A DNA stretch of 64,000 nt from Maritalea mediterranea. Lineage in GTDB: Bacteria; Pseudomonadota; Alphaproteobacteria; Rhizobiales; Devosiaceae. Of this stretch, positions 60,617-64,000 are shown one piece after another. The stretch lies in assembly GCF_021568695.1 (NCBI RefSeq), contig NZ_JAKGTI010000001.1, positions 558,001-622,000 of the forward strand, written 5' to 3'. Position 1 is the stretch's first letter, and the number at the start of each line of letters is the position of its first letter. The notes under the pieces are model-generated. The model was not told where the DNA came from, made no database searches, and saw nothing but the letters and a program-made list of their open reading frames with translations. The position numbers and the translations under genes were made by a program.

Positions 60617-61870
60617 ATGCGTAAAAGCCGGCTATTCAGAACACTATCCGCAAAGCAATTGGCGTTGGCCTCTGTGTTGACATTGGGCGCTTCAGGTCCG
60701 GCTTTGGCTGAGGATCACGCACCAGACCCCACCAATTGGCAAGCGGTGCTCAATCAAGCAGAGGGCCAAACGGTCTATTTCAACGCCTGGGGCGGCGCGC
60801 CCAACATCAATAATTACATTGCCTGGGTGGGCGACAAGGTGAAGGTCGAATATGGCGTGACTCTGGAGCATGTGAAACTTGAAGATACGGCAAGCGCCGT
60901 GAGTCGGGTGATTACAGAAAAAGCCGCTGGGCGTGATGAGGGCGGTTCGGTTGACCTCATCTGGATTAACGGCGAGAACTTTGCTGCCATGAAAGAGCAG
61001 GGCTTGTTGATTGATAACAATTGGGCTGAAAAATTGCCCAACTATCAATATGCTGACATTGAGGGCAAACCGACCCTGACCTATGATTTCACCGTGCCGG
61101 TAGACGGCCAGGAAAGCCCTTGGGGCATGGCGCAGCTGACCTTTTATTATGACAGCGAGATTGTGGCCGAACCGCCGACCACGCTGGACGAACTGTCCAA
61201 TTGGGTGGAAGAGAATCCCGGTCGCTTCACCTATGCCGCGCCGCCAAACTTTATCGGCACCACTTTCTTGAAACAGGTGCTTTATGGCGTGGTGGAGGAC
61301 CCCGCCATATTGCGCGAACCTGCCACCAAAGAAATATTTGACAAGGTGACTGCCCCGCTGTGGACCTATCTGGAAGAGATCAAACCGCATTTATGGCGCG
61401 ATGGGGTGGTCTATGCCAAAGACACGACCCAACTGAAAAATCTGCTCGCCGATGGCGAGATCGATATCGCCATGACCTTCAATCCCGGTGAAGCCTCGTC
61501 TGCGATCAACGCAGGCGAACTGCCACCCAGCGTGCGGTCGTTCGTCATGGATTATGGGTCCATGGGCAATTCCCACTTTGTCACCATTCCTTATAATGCG
61601 AACGCCAAGGCTGGGGCCATGGTCGTGGCCAATTTCCTCCTCTCACCAGAAGCGCAAGCGCGCAAGGCGGATGAAAATATTTGGGGCGACCCGTCTGTTT
61701 TGGCCATCAATGACCTGCCTGCAGAAGAAAAGAAATATTTTGACGCGCTGGAGCTTGGGCCAGCCACCTTGCAGGGCGAAGAATTTGGCAAAACCTTGCT
61801 GGAACCGCATGCCAGCTGGGCCACCATGCTTGAAGAAGAATGGGCCAAGCGCTTTATGCGTGACATGTAA
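60617..61870 (+). CDS. ynjB: ABC transporter substrate-binding protein, YnjB type
   Basis: Periplasmic binding protein of the YnjBCD-type importer. The 417-residue precursor has a long signal peptide (basic start, then LALASVLTLGASGPALA, cleavage about residue 31). It continues TNWQAVLNQAEGQTVYFNAWGGAPNINNYIAW, the characteristic YnjB start, then VDLIWINGENFAAMKEQGLL. The ligand is not established; a small metabolite or cation is proposed for the family. The stop overlaps the permease start by one base. No TPP riboswitch motif is seen upstream. Confidence 0.92.
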   Translation: MRKSRLFRTLSAKQLALASVLTLGASGPALAEDHAPDPTNWQAVLNQAEGQTVYFNAWGGAPNINNYIAWVGDKVKVEYGVTLEHVKLEDTASAVSRVITEKAAGRDEGGSVDLIWINGENFAAMKEQGLLIDNNWAEKLPNYQYADIEGKPTLTYDFTVPVDGQESPWGMAQLTFYYDSEIVAEPPTTLDELSNWVEENPGRFTYAAPPNFIGTTFLKQVLYGVVEDPAILREPATKEIFDKVTAPLWTYLEEIKPHLWRDGVVYAKDTTQLKNLLADGEIDIAMTFNPGEASSAINAGELPPSVRSFVMDYGSMGNSHFVTIPYNANAKAGAMVVANFLLSPEAQARKADENIWGDPSVLAINDLPAEEKKYFDALELGPATLQGEEFGKTLLEPHASWATMLEEEWAKRFMRDM

Positions 61871-63588
61871 TGACCATGATCAACCGGGCGCTGAACTTCC
61901 TGTTCTGGGCAGCGCCCGCACTTGTTATCTTGCTGTTGATGGGCCCGCTATTGGCGGGCCTACTTGGTGTGGGCGCTCCCGCCTTGGGCTATTTCCCCGC
62001 CCTCGGCGGCGTGGAGTTGACCGTTGACTATCTGCACAAGGCCCTGCATGTGCCCGGTTTCTGGCATTCGGTGCATTTGTCAATCTGGATCGGGCTGGCC
62101 ACCACGCTGATCTCCTTCGTCATCGTCATCGGTTTTTTCGCTGCCTTTTGGGATGCGCCGCTATTTGGCAAAATCACCCGTTTTGTGTCGCCGCTTATGT
62201 CGGTGCCCCACGCGGCCGCCGCCTTCGGCTTCGCCTTTCTGTTCGCGCCTTCCGGGTGGTTGATCCGCTTGCTGTCTCCCTGGGCCACGGGGTTTGATCG
62301 TCCGCCAGACTGGTTGATCATCAACGACCCGTTGGGCTATGCCTTGCTGGCCGGGCTGGTGCTGAAAGAGATACCTTTTTTGTTTCTGATGAGCCTTTCT
62401 GCGGCCTCTCAGATCAATGTGGATCAACGTTTGAAGCTCGCTCGTTCCCTCGGCTATGGTCGCATTTGGGCATGGATCACCGTGGTGATGCCCGCACTCT
62501 ACCGCCAGATTCGATTGCCGATTTTTGCAGTGATCGCCTTCTCCAGTTCGGTGGTGGATGTGGCGCTGATCCTCGGGCCTAACCTGCCGCCCAGCCTCCC
62601 GGTGCAAATTCTGCGCTGGATGAATGATCCCGACATCGAAATGCGCTTTGTCGCGGCGGCGGGGGCTGTGTTTCAGCTCGGCGCTACCCTTTTTGCCCTA
62701 TTGGTCTGGCGTTTTTTAGAGATTGTTTGCAGCTATTTGATGCGCCAGATGCAGGCCAAAGGCATGCGCCATCAAAATGATGGTGCCGTAAGAGCGCTAT
62801 TCAGCCTTGCCATGCTGACCATCGTGCTGATCTCGCTCGCCAGCCTTATTATTCTTGGTATCTGGTCTTTAGCGGGCTATTGGCGTTTCCCCGAAGCGTT
62901 GCCGCGCACCTTGGGCCTCAACCGTTGGATGGATAATGCATCCTATCTTTGGGGGCCCACGCTGAACGCGGTGAACATTGGCGTCGCTGCCACTTTGATT
63001 TCGGTGGGGCTTACCTTGATCTGCCTTGAAAATGAATGCCGCCACAATATCCGACTGACACAAAAGGCATTGCGCCTGATCTATCTGCCCCTGATCGTGC
63101 CCCAAATCGCTTTCATTTCCGGAATTTCTATCTTGCTGGTGCGCTATGGGCTAGATGGCAGCTTCTGGCCGGTGACGCTGATGCATGTGGTGTTTGTTTT
63201 TCCCTATACCTATCTGGCGCTTGAGGCGAGTTTTCACGATCTCGACCCGCGCTACATGCAAACCGCAACCGCTTTGGGGAAGTCGCAAAACCGGATTTTC
63301 TTTCACATCAAACTGCCCATGCTGCTGCGCCCGATCCTCACCGCATTGGCGTTGGGCTTTACCATTTCGGTGGCGCAATATATCCCCACATTGCTGATCG
63401 GGGCAGGGCGCGTGCCCACCATCACCACCGAGGCTGTTGCATTGGCTTCCGGCGGCGACCGTCGACTGATCGGCATATATGCATTGGTGCAGACTTTGCT
63501 GCCCGCCATCGGTTTTGTCTTGGCCTTGGCCTTGCCCAAATTGCTTTATCCCAACAAAATATATTTCGCCAAACAGCAGGAGCGCTAA
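61870..63588 (+). CDS. ynjC: ABC transporter permease, YnjC type (two fused permease domains)
   Basis: A 572-residue inner-membrane protein with about 12 hydrophobic segments and two binding-protein-dependent permease domains in one chain. The EAA-like coupling loops are LARSLGYGRIWAWITVVMPAL (near 190) and ATALGKSQNRIFFHIKLPML (near 475). The start overlaps the ynjB stop and its stop is immediately followed by the ATPase start. Confidence 0.93.
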   Translation: MTMINRALNFLFWAAPALVILLLMGPLLAGLLGVGAPALGYFPALGGVELTVDYLHKALHVPGFWHSVHLSIWIGLATTLISFVIVIGFFAAFWDAPLFGKITRFVSPLMSVPHAAAAFGFAFLFAPSGWLIRLLSPWATGFDRPPDWLIINDPLGYALLAGLVLKEIPFLFLMSLSAASQINVDQRLKLARSLGYGRIWAWITVVMPALYRQIRLPIFAVIAFSSSVVDVALILGPNLPPSLPVQILRWMNDPDIEMRFVAAAGAVFQLGATLFALLVWRFLEIVCSYLMRQMQAKGMRHQNDGAVRALFSLAMLTIVLISLASLIILGIWSLAGYWRFPEALPRTLGLNRWMDNASYLWGPTLNAVNIGVAATLISVGLTLICLENECRHNIRLTQKALRLIYLPLIVPQIAFISGISILLVRYGLDGSFWPVTLMHVVFVFPYTYLALEASFHDLDPRYMQTATALGKSQNRIFFHIKLPMLLRPILTALALGFTISVAQYIPTLLIGAGRVPTITTEAVALASGGDRRLIGIYALVQTLLPAIGFVLALALPKLLYPNKIYFAKQQER

Positions 63589-64000
63589 GTGGCCGACCAC
63601 AGCTTGAACCTAAAAGACCTGACAATCTCTCTGGGCGATCAAGTGTTGTTTCACTTGAATGCCGAGATTAAGGCGGGGGAAGTGCTGACGGTGATGGGGC
63701 CATCTGGTTCGGGCAAATCCACCTTGCTCAACGCGATTTCCGGCTTTCTGTCCCCGCGCTTCACCTGTCAGGGCCAGATTATGCTGGATGGGGAAGACAT
63801 CACCCATAAAGACCCCAGCGCCCGCCATGTGGGGCTGATGTTTCAAGAACCGCTCCTGTTTCCCCATATGAGCGTGGAGGAAAATTTGCTGTTCGCGTTG
63901 CCCCGTGGCGGCAGCAAGCAGGAGCGCTGCGAAAAGGTGCGGGAAAAGTTGCGGGCGGTGCGTTTGGAAGAGCTTGGCGCGCGAGACCCACTCACCCTTT
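63589..64000 (+). CDS. ynjD: ABC transporter ATP-binding protein, YnjD type (cut by window end)
   Basis: The first 137 codons of an ABC ATPase, starting at GTG 63589, directly after the ynjC stop and with AGGAG 10 bases upstream. Walker A is GPSGSGKSTLL (about 37-47) and the Q-loop is GLMFQEPLLFPHMSVEEN (about 84-101). The signature motif and Walker B lie beyond the window. With the two genes upstream it completes a YnjBCD importer. Confidence 0.93.
   Translation, partial: MADHSLNLKDLTISLGDQVLFHLNAEIKAGEVLTVMGPSGSGKSTLLNAISGFLSPRFTCQGQIMLDGEDITHKDPSARHVGLMFQEPLLFPHMSVEENLLFALPRGGSKQERCEKVREKLRAVRLEELGARDPLTL

Overview
The window is a chromosomal segment of an alphaproteobacterium, probably Hyphomicrobiales or a near relative. 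This is inferred from moderate-to-high GC, the cobalamin and Entner-Doudoroff gene sets, a TRAP transporter beside an aerobic phenylacetate pathway, and alphaproteobacterial-style palindromic repeats between genes. I see no phage, insertion sequence, CRISPR, tRNA or rRNA.

Region 1 (1-9.2 kb): mnmD, then a canonical cobalamin riboswitch driving cobW-cobN-cobO. After these come a small His/Cys-dyad protein gene broken by an in-frame amber codon, a YjdJ-type acetyltransferase with a rhodanese, and an Lrp regulator divergent from a fused indolepyruvate ferredoxin oxidoreductase (to 12.7 kb). Region 2 (13.2-32.4 kb): a VOC protein, then a complete phenylacetyl-CoA pathway. It holds the ring epoxidase paaABCDE, paaZ, a hydratase/3-hydroxyacyl-CoA dehydrogenase fusion, paaG, paaI, the paaJ thiolase and the paaK ligase. 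Regulators of PaaX and TetR families are embedded in its operons, together with an unexpected cytochrome P450 and a downstream three-part TRAP transporter. A TetR-type palindrome sits between the two central divergent operons, and a different long inverted repeat sits between paaA and a thioesterase gene.

Region 3 (32.3-35.5 kb): HAD phosphatase, DUF1697 protein, MerR regulator with its own operator-like site, small alpha/beta hydrolase and diguanylate cyclase. Region 4 (35.5-49.6 kb): a dense corrin-ring cluster, cbiX-cobH-cobL-cobI-cbiG/cobJ-cobM, cbiD-cobK on the other strand, cobA-cobB-cobQ-cbiB, and cobU with a DUF1636 gene. It mixes markers of the anaerobic route (CbiX, CbiG, CbiD) with CobN of the late-cobalt route, and no CobG is present in the window. 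A structured leader ahead of cbiX looks like a diverged cobalamin riboswitch.

Region 5 (49.7-54.8 kb): a sugar-kinase-like gene with zwf-pgl-edd (Entner-Doudoroff entry), preceded by an array of TTTGCGC boxes. Region 6 (54.8-64 kb): a lipoprotein whose ribosome-binding site lies inside a 13-bp perfect hairpin, a methyltransferase, a three-gene set of coiled-coil, DUF6384-like and TelA-like proteins, a CoxG-family protein, and a YnjBCD-type ABC importer cut by the window end.

Two families of palindromic repeats fill most of the larger gaps (1-333, 6.7-7.05, 8.4-8.7, 12.7-13.2, 13.7, 18.0-18.7 kb). All family assignments come from reading the sequence; no database search was possible.
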